Below, one piece after another: positions 45,713 through 54,041 of a DNA stretch of 64,000 nt. Both the position numbers and the translations under genes were made by a program. How positions within the stretch are numbered: the first letter of the stretch is position 1; each line of letters starts with the position of its first letter. Under the pieces are notes generated by a model, which made no database searches, had not been told where the DNA came from, and saw only the letters and a list, made by a program, of their open reading frames with translations. This DNA is from Aureimonas endophytica (lineage in GTDB: Bacteria; Pseudomonadota; Alphaproteobacteria; Rhizobiales; Rhizobiaceae), in NCBI RefSeq assembly GCF_014642635.1, contig NZ_BMIQ01000009.1, positions 1 to 64,000 on the forward strand, given 5' to 3'.

Positions 45713-45822
45713 TGGATCAGGCGGATTGGACATGGTGGACTTCAATCCGACGGCTACTGATAGCGCACTGCGCTATGGCAGGGAGTATTTGCCCTAATTC
45801 ATCCAGGTGATAAGCTCATCGA

Positions 45823-45996
45823 ATGAACGACGATGATGTCTCACGCAGAAGGAACCTCTCGCAAAAACTGTCAGAGAAGATGGATTCAGGCGATTGGGCA
45901 ACGTCATACGAGATGGCGGAGCGACAGGAAAAGGAACGTGCCGCTCGCATCCGTAAGGCGATTGAGGAATTCCAGAACCGAGGGAAGGGCAGTTAG
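45823..45996 (+). CDS. Small charged hypothetical protein
   Basis: A 57-residue protein (MNDDDVSRRRNLSQKLSEKM...) from ATG 45823 to TAG 45994-45996. It is almost entirely charged and helical (YEMAERQEKERAARIRKAIEEF). No family recognised. Its stop is about 40 bp from the convergent MucR gene. Confidence 0.5.
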   Translation: MNDDDVSRRRNLSQKLSEKMDSGDWATSYEMAERQEKERAARIRKAIEEFQNRGKGS

Positions 45997-46033
45997 TACC
46001 GCTTGCAAGCCTTCGCTTCAGTAGCAGAGCACT

Positions 46034-46510
46034 TTAGACGGGATCTGCGACCCTTTTCGGTGAACGGCGCTTCGGTGCTGACGCTGATGCTTCGGCGGCA
46101 TAGCGCTTTGCCCGCAAATTCCCCAGACCGATCGTCTTGGCGAGTTCTGAACGCTTGGCGGCATAGGCCGGAGCGACCATCGGGTAGTCGGCGGGCAGTC
46201 CCCATTTCGCCCGATACTCGTCGGGGGACATATCGTAATGCGTCATCAGATGGCGGCGCAGCGATTTGAACGGTCTGCCATCCTCCAGACAAATGATGAA
46301 GTCGTCAGTCAGAGACTTCTTGATCGGCACCGCCGGGACGAGCTTCACCACTTCCGGCGCTGCCTGAGTGGTCTGCGCACCTGCCAGTCCGTTCATGACG
46401 GATCCGATCAAGTCCGAGAGTTGCGAGCGCCCCAGCTGATTGTTCCGTAAGTATGCGGTGACGATCCGTGCTGTGAGTTCCGTCAGCGTATCTGTCGGCA
46501 AGTTTTCCAA
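46034..46510 (-). CDS. MucR/Ros-type zinc-finger regulator
   Basis: A MucR-family regulator of about 158 residues. TDTLTELTARIVTAYLRNNQL...LSDLIGSVMNGLAG is the N-terminal oligomerisation helix set. A single Cys/His finger follows, starting at ICLEDGRPFKSLRRHLMTHY, then MSPDEYRAKWGLPADYPMVAPAYAAKRSELAK. The likely start is TTG 46510 (LENLPTD), since upstream residues do not fit and GGGAATAGG precedes it. MucR proteins silence AT-rich or acquired genes, so the island may control its own cargo or host genes. Confidence 0.9.
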   Translation of the reverse strand: MENLPTDTLTELTARIVTAYLRNNQLGRSQLSDLIGSVMNGLAGAQTTQAAPEVVKLVPAVPIKKSLTDDFIICLEDGRPFKSLRRHLMTHYDMSPDEYRAKWGLPADYPMVAPAYAAKRSELAKTIGLGNLRAKRYAAEASASAPKRRSPKRVADPV

Positions 46511-46648
46511 ACCTATTCCCGCCCCGTTCGATTTCGCTTGATGCTGTAGAAAGACGATATGGGACGGTTCGGGTGAAGTCGATCCATGTCGAGCAGCTTG
46601 TGGAGCCCCAGACACACAGGGAGAGGCAATCAGCTCTCAGCCGGGGTA

Positions 46649-46894
46649 TCACCCGTCTGCGCTGCTGGACTTCCGGAGGCGAACACCGGCTCCGCCGCCG
46701 TTCTCGGCAATGAAATCTACGCCGGCCGCCTCGAGTGCTGTCTTTAAAGCTCTGGTAGTTTCCGAACTCCCTGACGAGTGTCCGTTCTCGAACCGCGTCA
46801 CCGTCATGGCGGATAAACCGGCAAGCGAGGCCAATTCGCGAACGCCGATCTGAAGAGCAGCGCGGGCCATCCGACATTGAGCAGCGGTGATCAT
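46649..46894 (-). CDS. XRE-family helix-turn-helix regulator
   Basis: An 81-residue repressor-like protein: MITAAQCRMARAALQIGVRELASLAGLSAMTVTRFENG is a classic Cro/CI-type helix-turn-helix. ALKTALEAAGVDFI follows, an ending common in small XRE regulators of alphaproteobacteria. The start is ATG 46894; a TTG- or GTG-type start upstream would overlap the operator. It is divergent from the gene at 46974, with two palindromic sites between, so it probably represses itself and that gene. Confidence 0.88.
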   Translation of the reverse strand: MITAAQCRMARAALQIGVRELASLAGLSAMTVTRFENGHSSGSSETTRALKTALEAAGVDFIAENGGGAGVRLRKSSSADG

Positions 46895-46904
46895 CGTTAC
46901 GCCT

Positions 46905-46946
46905 GTTGACAGGGTATACATCCTGCAGCATGTTTACCCTGTAAAC
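46905..46946. promoter_or_regulatory. Two palindromic operators between divergent genes
   Basis: GTTGACAGGGTATAC (46905-46919) and GTTTACCCTGTAAAC (46932-46946). The second is a palindrome around a 3-bp centre, and read on the other strand the two differ at only two positions (consensus GTTKACAGGGTAWAC). Centres are 27 bp apart. They overlap the expected promoter of the XRE gene. Confidence 0.7.
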
Positions 46947-46973
46947 ACTAACAGAACCTTCGGTATCCTCACA

Positions 46974-47291
46974 ATGACGAACGGCCGCAACAAGCCGAAT
47001 GGCGAAGCTATGCCCAGAACCAACGTCATCGATCTCGACGCCAGGCGTCCGGCATCCGCGCCTGATGCTCGGCCCAGAAGCGGGAGAGCGCCCAGCTTCG
47101 AGCTCGAGGTGTTGACCGGGCAGACGTCTCTCTACTGGCGAGCGATGCATAACCTGCGTCTCGCTGCACGAACCGGCGATTCGGAGCTGCGAGACGAATG
47201 GATCGAGGAACTCGAGTCGATCGTGCGTAACGGCGTAGGCTGGAGTCTCATCGCGCAAATCGAGAAAGCGCTCGCCGCTCAAATGAGGTGA
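46974..47291 (+). CDS. Small hypothetical protein divergent from the XRE gene
   Basis: A 105-residue protein starting MTNGRNKPNGEAMPRTNVIDLDARRP (an ATG at 47010 is an alternative). The N-terminus is proline/arginine-rich and disordered. The second half is helical (LYWRAMHNLRLAARTGDSELRDEWIEELESIVRN). No family recognised. It shares the XRE operators and is the last island gene before the right attachment site, so it could act in control of the element. Confidence 0.55.
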   Translation: MTNGRNKPNGEAMPRTNVIDLDARRPASAPDARPRSGRAPSFELEVLTGQTSLYWRAMHNLRLAARTGDSELRDEWIEELESIVRNGVGWSLIAQIEKALAAQMR

Positions 47292-47379
47292 AGCCAAGGG
47301 AGCACGCGGATCGGCCCATCGGTTCGGGCAAAAAGTCGTATGCCTCTCAGCATACGCAGCGTTTCGCGACGACGGAAGG

Positions 47380-47400
47380 GTGCTGCCCGCGTGCTGCCCA
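47380..47400 (+). promoter_or_regulatory. Putative integrase arm sites, right end
   Basis: GTGCTGCCCG (47380-47389) and GTGCTGCCCA (47391-47400), with the same 11-bp period and orientation as the left pair at 2706-2726. They lie 62 bp inside the right attachment repeat. See the left-end entry for the interpretation. Confidence 0.5.
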
Positions 47401-47461
47401 CGATTGCCGGCCTCGATCGAGCTAACCTGCTCGATCGGCTAACTTATTCAAATCGTTGAAA

Positions 47462-47510
47462 AAAATGGTGCTGCGAGAGAGGATTGAACTCTCGACCTCT
47501 CCATTACCAA
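47462..47510. repeat. attR: 49-bp repeat within tRNA-Thr
   Basis: Identical to 2535-2583. It supplies the 3' half of the intact tRNA-Thr gene, so the element restores the tRNA on insertion. Confidence 0.92.
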
Positions 47511-47540
47511 TGGAGTGCTCTACCACTGAGCTACCGCAGC
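47466..47540 (-). tRNA. tRNA-Thr (anticodon GGT)
   Basis: A 75-nt gene read from 47540 to 47466. Acceptor GCTGCGG pairs with TCGCAGC (one G-T pair). The D-arm is GCTCAGTGGTAGAGC, the anticodon stem CTCCA/TGGAG with loop TTGGTAA (anticodon GGT), the T-arm GAGAG-TTCAATC-CTCTC, and a CCA end is encoded. The 3' part from the anticodon on lies in the attachment repeat. Confidence 0.96.
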
Positions 47541-47818
47541 GTCCGCGTGAGCCTTCTGCCACAGGCGCAGGGGGGACGCAAGACGAAGAGTGATCCTCGC
47601 ACCAGCTTCGCGCCAGCCTGATGTCGAGGAGGCGGAGATCTCGAAAAGCGCGTCATCTCGAGGAGCCGGACGCGCGCTCCCGAAGCCTCGGCGTGAGGCG
47701 ATCGTCGCGACGCCAGGCGACGGGAACCCGTCCTTCGGCATCGGACGGACGGCTGACATCTTCGCGCCGGGGCGCTCGGCGGGCCGATCGGGCGATCGGA
47801 GAGGTCGCCAAACGAAAG

Positions 47819-47842
47819 AAGCCCGGCATTGCTGCCGGGCTT
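47819..47842 (-). terminator. Porin gene terminator
   Basis: AAGCCCGGCA-TTGC-TGCCGGGCTT is a perfect 10-bp hairpin. On the minus strand it is followed by CTTTCGTTT. It lies 28 bp beyond the porin stop at 47870. Confidence 0.75.
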
Positions 47843-47869
47843 CCGATGGTCATCCGATCGAAGGATCGA

Positions 47870-49246
47870 TCAGAAGGTGCGCTTGAACTCGATGAAGCCG
47901 CGCGTCTGGTCGAGCTTCTCGCCGACCGGGATGTCGAGATTGACGTAGGAGACCGCGCCGAGCACCGAGAAGTTCTTGGTGATCTGGTAGCCGAGGTCGC
48001 CTTCGACGCCCCAGTAGTTGACCGAGCCGGCATTGCCGGTGGCCGCTTCGGTGACATAGAGGCTCGAAGAGGTCGGCGCGCCGGTATAGTAGGCGTAGTT
48101 CAGATCGAAGGTCCTGCCATAGACACCCGACGCGGCGGCGAAGATCTTGCCGAAGGTCTGCTGGTAGCCGGCGCCCACCTGCCACTCGCTCGGCAGCGCG
48201 AAGGCCGAACCCGAAGACACCACCGCGCCCGTTATCGGATTGACGACGCGGCCGAAATCGTTCGTGCCACCGTTCGAGTAGGTGAAGACGTTGCCGACCA
48301 CCGCATACTGCGTCGGATCGAAAGCATAGTGGCCTTCGATCTTGAGCTTGGAGTCGGCGAGGATCAGGTTGTCGAGCTGCACGCCAGCCTTGAGCGCGAA
48401 GGCGCCGTCCTTGGCGTTACCGTTATACTCGTCGGTGTAGAGCTTGTAGTTGCCGTAGGTGTTGCTCGCGCCGGCACCGAAGTAGTTGACCGAGTAGTCG
48501 CCATAGGCGTCTTCATCATAGACTCCCATGACATAGGCGCCGCCGAAGCCGCCCTTATAGGCAAGCTTGGCGATGACGTCCGGGATGAAGTCGCCCGAAC
48601 CGTCGTCTTCGACGGAGACCGTGCCGGAGAAGCCGGAGAAGGCCGCCGTGTAGGAGATGCGGTTGGCGCTGAAATCGCCGGCCGCCCAGTCGCTGTCGGT
48701 GAGGAGACCGTCGGAGATGCCGCCGTCATCGGCCGTCCAGGCCGAGTCGAGATAGCCGATCGTCAGACCGCCGAGCTGGAGATAGGCGAACTTGGCGGCA
48801 TAGGTCGCGCCGTCGGTGCTGGACGAGGTGCCGTTCAGGGAGGAGTTGTTGGTCGCGGCGGGCGCATTGGTCGCCTCGACGCGGAACTTGGCGCGCAGGG
48901 TGCCGAGTTCGGTCTCCTCGCGGGCGTCGAAGTCGAGACGGGCACGGACGCGCGAACCGACATTGTAGTCGTTGCCGACATTGCCCGCGGCCGTCGGGCC
49001 ATTGCTGTCGATGTCGGAATTGTACTGGCGGTTGTTGCCCTGCAGGCGCATGCGGACATAGCCGCCGATCTTCAGGCAGGTCTCGGTGCCGGGAATGTAG
49101 AAGAAGCCCGTGCCGTAGACGTCGCAGACGCGGACGTATTCGACCGGCTCCGGCTCGACCTGCGTCACGGGGGCGTCGGCGGCGCGGGCGCCGGAAATCG
49201 CGACCAGGGCCGCGGCGGAGCCAAGGAGAAGGCTCTTGATGTTCAT
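47870..49246 (-). CDS. Porin_2-family outer-membrane porin
   Basis: A 458-residue porin. The signal peptide MNIKSLLLGSAAALVAISGARAA is followed by the family opening VEYVRVCDVYGTGFFYIPGTETCLKIGGYVRM, including the paired cysteines. Alternating beta strands make up a 16-stranded-type barrel, closed by DQTRGFIEFKRTF with a terminal phenylalanine. The ribosome site GGAGG precedes ATG by about 8 bp. It forms trimeric diffusion channels in Hyphomicrobiales (RopA/Omp2b group). First gene beyond the tRNA in the right flank; a remnant of a relative lies inside the island. Confidence 0.95.
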   Translation of the reverse strand: MNIKSLLLGSAAALVAISGARAADAPVTQVEPEPVEYVRVCDVYGTGFFYIPGTETCLKIGGYVRMRLQGNNRQYNSDIDSNGPTAAGNVGNDYNVGSRVRARLDFDAREETELGTLRAKFRVEATNAPAATNNSSLNGTSSSTDGATYAAKFAYLQLGGLTIGYLDSAWTADDGGISDGLLTDSDWAAGDFSANRISYTAAFSGFSGTVSVEDDGSGDFIPDVIAKLAYKGGFGGAYVMGVYDEDAYGDYSVNYFGAGASNTYGNYKLYTDEYNGNAKDGAFALKAGVQLDNLILADSKLKIEGHYAFDPTQYAVVGNVFTYSNGGTNDFGRVVNPITGAVVSSGSAFALPSEWQVGAGYQQTFGKIFAAASGVYGRTFDLNYAYYTGAPTSSSLYVTEAATGNAGSVNYWGVEGDLGYQITKNFSVLGAVSYVNLDIPVGEKLDQTRGFIEFKRTF

Positions 49247-49784
49247 TTCCTGACCTCCAGTCAGAACGGGTTGTTCGGACGGGACTTGCTCGGAAGAACC
49301 ATCCTTCCCAACCAGATCCCTTGCTTCGAAAGCTTCTGCGGGGAGGCGAAGGCTTTCGTGCGCAAGGCATCATCGACGCTCGGAATGGGCGCAATAGCTC
49401 AGTGATCGTGGTGAGGCTTCTGAGCACATGGCTGTGCCCGGAATGCCACGATCCTCGCATCCTGGTTGCGATTTTCGCAGTCAGCTAAGGGCGATTCGGA
49501 TGGAATATGAAGGGAGTGTGAAGACTGGATGTCGTTTGCTTGAAGCCCTCCAGCTTCGCGCAATGCGCCGCTCCGGCACGGCGAATCGGAAGAAGGGCGA
49601 GCTTTGGGCGATTCGCGCGGCCATATCGGAATGAGCGGCGGCGATCGGCGCTCTCTGTCGACCGTCCGGATTCGCGCCGATCGCCCTCGGCGGAGTCGAA
49701 CGGCTGACGGCCATGATCGGCGTCCCGGCATGAAGCGCGGCGCCACGCGCCAAAATCGCCGCCTTTGCGACTCATGCTTCATGG
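49247..49784. other. Porin leader and gene-poor stretch
   Basis: About 540 bp between the porin start and a small exported protein. It must hold the porin promoter. Short frames on both strands lack ribosome sites or family matches, and I see no RNA gene. Confidence 0.4.
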
Positions 49785-50102
49785 ATGCGTTTGGTTCTTG
49801 CTGCTCTTCTCTTTGTCCTTTCACCCGTGGCCGCGATGGCCTCCTCCCCCGCGGCCGAAGCGGCGTTCACCCGGACGGTCGCCGAGACCTGCGCGGCCGC
49901 CAGCGGATTGAAGGGCGCGCATGTCTCCAAGCCGGTACTGTTCGACGACAGCCTGAACAAGGTGGTGACGTTGGTGACGGGCGTCTTTCCCCAGCGTGCC
50001 CTGAAGGGCGCCGAGGGCCGGATGCTCTGCGTCTACGACAAGCGGACGCGCAAGGTGTGGATCGACGAGGCGAAGGGCTGGAGCGCGCCGGATCTGCGCT
50101 GA
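49785..50102 (+). CDS. Small exported protein
   Basis: A 105-residue protein with signal peptide MRLVLAALLFVLSPVAAMASS. The mature part has one pair of cysteines (ETCAAASGLK and GRMLCVYDK) that could form a disulfide. The end, TRKVWIDEAKGWSAPDLR, suggests a small periplasmic beta domain. No family recognised. It is convergent with the SnoaL-like gene, with 16 bp between stops. Confidence 0.65.
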   Translation: MRLVLAALLFVLSPVAAMASSPAAEAAFTRTVAETCAAASGLKGAHVSKPVLFDDSLNKVVTLVTGVFPQRALKGAEGRMLCVYDKRTRKVWIDEAKGWSAPDLR

Positions 50103-50118
50103 GGCGCGGCGGTTCCGT

Positions 50119-50511
50119 TCAGCCGGCCAGCTGCGCCTCGATCGCCGCCTTGTCGAGGACCGACCGGACCTCCACGATCCGGCCGGCCTCGAAACGGTAG
50201 AAGACGTGCTCCGCGAAGGCGATGCGCCGCCCGTCGATCGGCAGATCCAGAAAACGTCCCGCCGGCGCGCAGTCGAACCAGAGGCGCGCGGCCACGTGCG
50301 GCGGCTCGCAGACGAGGCGTTCGGCGACGAAGCGAAGGTCCGGGATCGCGGTGAAATCCTCCTCCAGCATCGCCCGGTAGCCGCCAAGGCCGAGGGGGCG
50401 GCCGTTATGGCGGACATGCTCGCCCACGAATTCGCCGAGCCGGTCCCAGTCCTGGCGGTTCAGGCAGTCGAGATAGGCGCGGTAGCGGCGAGCGAGGTCG
50501 GGCTCGGTCAT
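50119..50511 (-). CDS. SnoaL-like ester-cyclase family protein
   Basis: A 130-residue NTF2-fold protein: LARRYRAYLDCLNRQDWDRLGEFVGEHVRHNGRPLGLGGYRAMLEEDFTAIPDLRF is typical of SnoaL/ester-cyclase-like proteins, and IAFAEHVFYRFEAGRIVEVRSVLD gives the closing strands. The ATG overlaps the stop of the upstream SDR gene (ATGA). The two may act on one substrate, unknown. Confidence 0.85.
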   Translation of the reverse strand: MTEPDLARRYRAYLDCLNRQDWDRLGEFVGEHVRHNGRPLGLGGYRAMLEEDFTAIPDLRFVAERLVCEPPHVAARLWFDCAPAGRFLDLPIDGRRIAFAEHVFYRFEAGRIVEVRSVLDKAAIEAQLAG

Positions 50512-51533
50512 CTCCAGCCCCGCCTCGATCGGCCGAGGGTTCGCATCCCGCTGTCCGCGCGCCGTCCCGCCGCGAAGGCCAGCCCCAGGCCGCCGAGCAC
50601 GAGGGCGAGCCGCGCCAGATGGCGCTGGCGGCTCGTGAAGAACTCGCCGGCAAAGCCCGTGACGCGGTCGCCGCCATCGCCGTCGATCCGGGCCGGCCCG
50701 GCGATGGGCTCGAACAGGTTGCCGGCGCGGTTCGGCATGGGGGCGCCGAGCTGCGCCTTGCGCATCGCGGCGGCGCGGCGGTCGGCGAGGCCGGGAGCGA
50801 GAGCCTGCGCCACGGCCATGACGACGGAGGTGCGGCCGACCCAGATCTCGCGCTGCGGATCGTCGATCGCCGAGACGATGGCGCGCGCGCAAAGGCGCGG
50901 ATCGAAGAGCGGATCGGGAATCACCTGATCGCGGCCGGTATGGGTGCGGGACCAGGTGGATTGCGGCGTGTTCACCGCCGGCAGATAGACGACCGACAGC
51001 GAGACCGGCACGTCATCGGCGATGAGCTCCGAGCGGAGCGCGTCGGTGAAGCCGGAGACCGCGAATTTCGCGCCGCAATAGGCCGCCTGCAAGGGCGCGG
51101 CGCGGATGGCGAGCCCCGAGGAGACCTGGACGATGGCGCCGCGCCGGCGCGGCTTCATGTGGCGCAGCGCGGCGAGCGTGCCATAGACCTGCGACAGATA
51201 GGTCGTCGCCGTCACGCGCTCGTATTCGGCCGGGCTGATCCGGTCGGCCGGGGCGATCACGGTGGACATCGCATTGTTGATCCAGGCCTCGATCGGACCG
51301 AGTTCGCGTTCGATCCGGTCGGCGGCCTCGTCCACCGCCCGCGCATCGGCGACGTCGACGCCGAGCGCGAGGACGCGGCCGCCTTGGCCTTCCAGAAGGC
51401 GCCTCGCGCCGTCGAGGCGGGAGGCGTCGCGCGCCAGGATGGCGACGTTCCAGCCTTTGCGGACCAGATGTTCGGCCGTCGCCAGACCGATGCCGGCGCT
51501 GCCGCCCGTGACCACCGCCGTCCTTGCCATCAT
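50508..51533 (-). CDS. SDR oxidoreductase with C-terminal membrane helix
   Basis: A 341-residue SDR: VTGGSAGIGLATAEHL cofactor motif, NNAMST, VSSGLAIR and YCGAKFA (YxxxK). The C-terminal 60 residues extend beyond the usual fold and include one hydrophobic helix (LARLALVLGGLGLAFAAG), so the enzyme may be membrane-tethered. It is translationally coupled to the SnoaL-like gene. Chromosomal relatives are common in Hyphomicrobiales. Confidence 0.88.
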   Translation of the reverse strand: MMARTAVVTGGSAGIGLATAEHLVRKGWNVAILARDASRLDGARRLLEGQGGRVLALGVDVADARAVDEAADRIERELGPIEAWINNAMSTVIAPADRISPAEYERVTATTYLSQVYGTLAALRHMKPRRRGAIVQVSSGLAIRAAPLQAAYCGAKFAVSGFTDALRSELIADDVPVSLSVVYLPAVNTPQSTWSRTHTGRDQVIPDPLFDPRLCARAIVSAIDDPQREIWVGRTSVVMAVAQALAPGLADRRAAAMRKAQLGAPMPNRAGNLFEPIAGPARIDGDGGDRVTGFAGEFFTSRQRHLARLALVLGGLGLAFAAGRRADSGMRTLGRSRRGWR

Positions 51534-51672
51534 CCGCTCCGCTCCGTTCTCTTCCGCACGAAAGCCGGCGGCGGCCGAGGCGTTCCGTCGAGGGGCGGCC
51601 TTGCGCGATTGGTCGCGCCGACCGGGCGCCGCATCGCGCTAGATCCGTCCTCTGCCAAGCCGGGAGCGCATC

Positions 51673-52998
51673 GTGCCGAGCCGCCCACCCCATCCGCCGC
51701 GTGGTCTTCCCGTTCCGAGCGGCCGCCTCTCCCGTCTCGTCCGCTTCGGCGGCATGGCCGGCGGCGTCGCGGGCGGGGCGCTGCTCGACGGCGCGCGGCG
51801 TCTGGCGCGGGGCGAGCGGCCTCGCCTCGGGGATCTGCTGCTGACGCCCGGCAATGTCCGGAAGGTCACCGATCGTCTCGCCGAGATGCGGGGCGCCGCC
51901 ATGAAGCTCGGCCAGCTCCTGTCCATGGATGCCGGCGACGTGCTGCCGCCGGAACTCGCGGAGATCATGGGGCGGCTGCGCGCCGATGCCGAGCCCATGC
52001 CGAAGGCGCAGGTGCAGGCGGTGCTCGACCGCGAATGGGGCAGGGGCTGGGAAGCGCGCTTCGACTATTTCTCCTTCCGGCCCCTGGCCGCCGCCTCGAT
52101 CGGCCAGGTGCATCGCGCGATGACCGCCGACGGGCGCGATCTGGCGGTGAAGTTGCAATATCCCGGCATCCGGCAGAGCATCGACAGCGATGTCGACAAT
52201 GTCGCGACGCTTCTGCGCCTCCTCCAGCTGGTGCCGGCGGGGCTCGACACCGGCCCCTTGCTGGCGCAGGCGAAGCGGCAGCTGCACGAGGAGGCGGATT
52301 ACGTGCGGGAAGCGACTTTCCTTCGCCGCTTCGGCGAACTCCTCGCCGAGGACCCCGCCTTTCTGGTTCCGACGGTTCACGCCGATCTCACGACGTCGGA
52401 CGTCCTGGCCATGGCCTATGTGCCGAGCCGGCCCATCGAGGACCTGGCGCAGGCCGGACAGGCCGAGCGCGACCGCGTAGCGACGCGGCTCATCGATCTC
52501 GCCTTCCGCGAGCTGTTCCGCTTCCGGCTGATGCAGACCGATCCGAATCTCGCCAATTACCGCTTTGACCCCGAGAGCGGGCGGATCGTGCTGCTCGATT
52601 TCGGGGCGACGCGCGCCTTTCCCGAGGAATTCGCCGCCCGTTATCGCCGCCTCGCGGAAGCCGCGGTGGCGGGCGACGCCGCAAGGGCCGAAGCGGAGAT
52701 GACCGCCATCGGCTATTTCGCGGGTGACACCTCGCCCGAGATCCGCGCGACCATCATCGACATCTATATGAAGGGAACCGAGGCGCTGCGCGGCGGCGGC
52801 CGTTACGACTTCGCCGATACGCGCCTGCTCGACGACTTGCGCGAGCGCGCCGAGTCTCTGGCCGCGAACCGCGCGGTGCTGCCGCTGCCGCCGGTCGACG
52901 CCCTGTTCCTGCAACGCAAGTTCGGCGGTCTCTATCTTCTCGCCCGGCGCCTGCGCGCCCGGGTCGATGTCGGCGCACTTCTGGCGCATCTCGGCTGA
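51673..52998 (+). CDS. ABC1/UbiB-like atypical kinase
   Basis: A 441-residue protein of the ABC1/AarF/UbiB family. MKLGQLLSMDAGDVLPPELAEI holds the KxGQ motif, PLAAASIGQVHRA the alanine-rich loop, LAVKLQYPGI the ATP lysine, MQTDPNLANYRF the catalytic loop and LLDFGATR the metal aspartate. Such proteins support quinone or lipid metabolism. There are no ubi genes nearby, and it is more like the soluble AarF-type group than UbiB, since no C-terminal membrane helices are seen. Confidence 0.92.
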   Translation: MPSRPPHPPRGLPVPSGRLSRLVRFGGMAGGVAGGALLDGARRLARGERPRLGDLLLTPGNVRKVTDRLAEMRGAAMKLGQLLSMDAGDVLPPELAEIMGRLRADAEPMPKAQVQAVLDREWGRGWEARFDYFSFRPLAAASIGQVHRAMTADGRDLAVKLQYPGIRQSIDSDVDNVATLLRLLQLVPAGLDTGPLLAQAKRQLHEEADYVREATFLRRFGELLAEDPAFLVPTVHADLTTSDVLAMAYVPSRPIEDLAQAGQAERDRVATRLIDLAFRELFRFRLMQTDPNLANYRFDPESGRIVLLDFGATRAFPEEFAARYRRLAEAAVAGDAARAEAEMTAIGYFAGDTSPEIRATIIDIYMKGTEALRGGGRYDFADTRLLDDLRERAESLAANRAVLPLPPVDALFLQRKFGGLYLLARRLRARVDVGALLAHLG

Positions 52999-53170
52999 GC
53001 CATCGCCATGGCTTGGCTTGCCGCGCGCCGGCCTGTAGAGCACGGACCTTCGGTCGTCACCGGCCATGAGCGGCGGCGCGCGGGCAGGCTCCGTCCCTCC
53101 CGGACGAGCCGGGCGAAGCCGGCGCCGGACATGACGGCGGGGCCGCCGCCCGTCCTTGGAAAGGCAGCGA

Positions 53171-53470
53171 ATGAGCGACATCAACAATGTGCTGAAGGCG
53201 CTCGCCGGGGCGGCGCAGGATCTCCATGCGAAGACGCAGGCCTTGGACATCCTCGTCCGCGCCCTCTATGTCGAGCGTGCCGTGGCCAAGGGCCTGTTTC
53301 CGGCCGAAGCCGAGGAGGAAGTGCTGGCGCTGGTCGAGGGCATCGCCGCGTCAGAGGCCGACGACCCGGACGTCGCGGGGCAGTTCCTGTCCGGCGTGCA
53401 GCGGGCCTTGGCGGATTTCGGTCAAGCCCTGCGCGAACAGCTCGAAGAGGCCCGGTACACGCCGGAATGA
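53171..53470 (+). CDS. Small hypothetical helical protein
   Basis: A 99-residue acidic helical protein (NNVLKALAGAAQDLHAKTQALDILVRALYVERAVAKGLFPAEAEEEVLALVEGIAAS). The start is ATG 53171, preceded by GGAAAGG; 53156 is an alternative. No family recognised. It lies between the kinase and a SnoaL-like gene in the same direction. Confidence 0.6.
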   Translation: MSDINNVLKALAGAAQDLHAKTQALDILVRALYVERAVAKGLFPAEAEEEVLALVEGIAASEADDPDVAGQFLSGVQRALADFGQALREQLEEARYTPE

Positions 53471-53537
53471 CGGAGCCTAAGCGAGGCCGCTCGCCAGCGG
53501 CCCTTCCGAACGATGGCCGGCCGGGAGAGGCGAGGGC

Positions 53538-53900
53538 ATGAGCGCCTTCGATCCGGTGGACGCCGTGCGTCGCTATCATCGGGCGATCGCCGATCTCGAT
53601 TTTTCGGCGATCGACGGCTTCTTCGCCGAGGAGGCCGTCTACCGGTCCCCCGGCACCGGCGACATCGCCGGGCGCCCCGCCATCCTCGCCGCCTTCCGAT
53701 CCTATTTCGAGCGCTGGCACGGGCAGGTGGCGGAGGATCTGCTGATCGAGCCGGTCGGGGCGGGCGGGGCGCGTTCGCTTTGGCGCCTCGACGCCGTCGA
53801 AGCCGCGACCGGGCGGATGCGCGAGCGTCGCGGCGAGGAGATCGTCCGGTTCGGCGCGGACGGGCTCATCGTCAGCGTCGATGTGCGGGACACGGACTGA
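53538..53900 (+). CDS. SnoaL-like NTF2-fold protein
   Basis: A 120-residue protein: VDAVRRYHRAIADLDFSAIDGFFAEEAVYRSPGTGDIAGRPAILAAFRSYFERW is a clear SnoaL-like opening, followed by strands ending EEIVRFGADGLIVSVDVRD. It is a cone-shaped ligand-binding or isomerase-like domain, substrate unknown. It is the second such protein in the right flank and differs from the one at 50119. Confidence 0.85.
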   Translation: MSAFDPVDAVRRYHRAIADLDFSAIDGFFAEEAVYRSPGTGDIAGRPAILAAFRSYFERWHGQVAEDLLIEPVGAGGARSLWRLDAVEAATGRMRERRGEEIVRFGADGLIVSVDVRDTD

Positions 53901-53955
53901 AATCCAGGCTCGGGCTTCCGCCCGGGCGTCGGTCCGAAGGACCGCTCCAGCGGAG

Positions 53956-53981
53956 ACGACGACCTTGAGGATCGTCGTCGT
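53956..53981. terminator. Hairpin after the SnoaL-like gene
   Basis: ACGACGAC (53956-53963) pairs with GTCGTCGT (53974-53981) around a 10-nt loop; a second small hairpin (CGGGC/GCCCG) precedes it near 53910. Neither has a T-run, so termination is uncertain. Confidence 0.35.
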
Positions 53982-54041
53982 GAGCGCGCCCTGGTGCGAG
54001 TAACGGTCGGTTAACCGCGTTCGGACGAGAATGCGTCTGCC

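Larger units (their letters stand above)
2535..47510. mobile_element. Genomic island integrated in tRNA-Thr(GGT)
   Basis: A 49-bp sequence at 2535-2583 recurs exactly at 47462-47510, and the right copy is the 3' part of an intact tRNA-Thr gene. The repeat-to-repeat distance is 44,927 bp. A tyrosine integrase and an excisionase-like gene sit at the left end, and paired arm-like motifs lie inside both ends. Contents are phage-like replication and structural remnants, a defence-like patch, an SOS mutagenesis cassette and metabolic or signalling cargo. No conjugation genes are recognisable, so it is best called a prophage-derived or satellite-like island, not an ICE. Confidence 0.9.

Noticed and set aside
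2535-47510. Calling the island an integrative conjugative element
   Set aside because: No relaxase, coupling protein or type IV secretion genes are recognisable; the backbone is phage-like.
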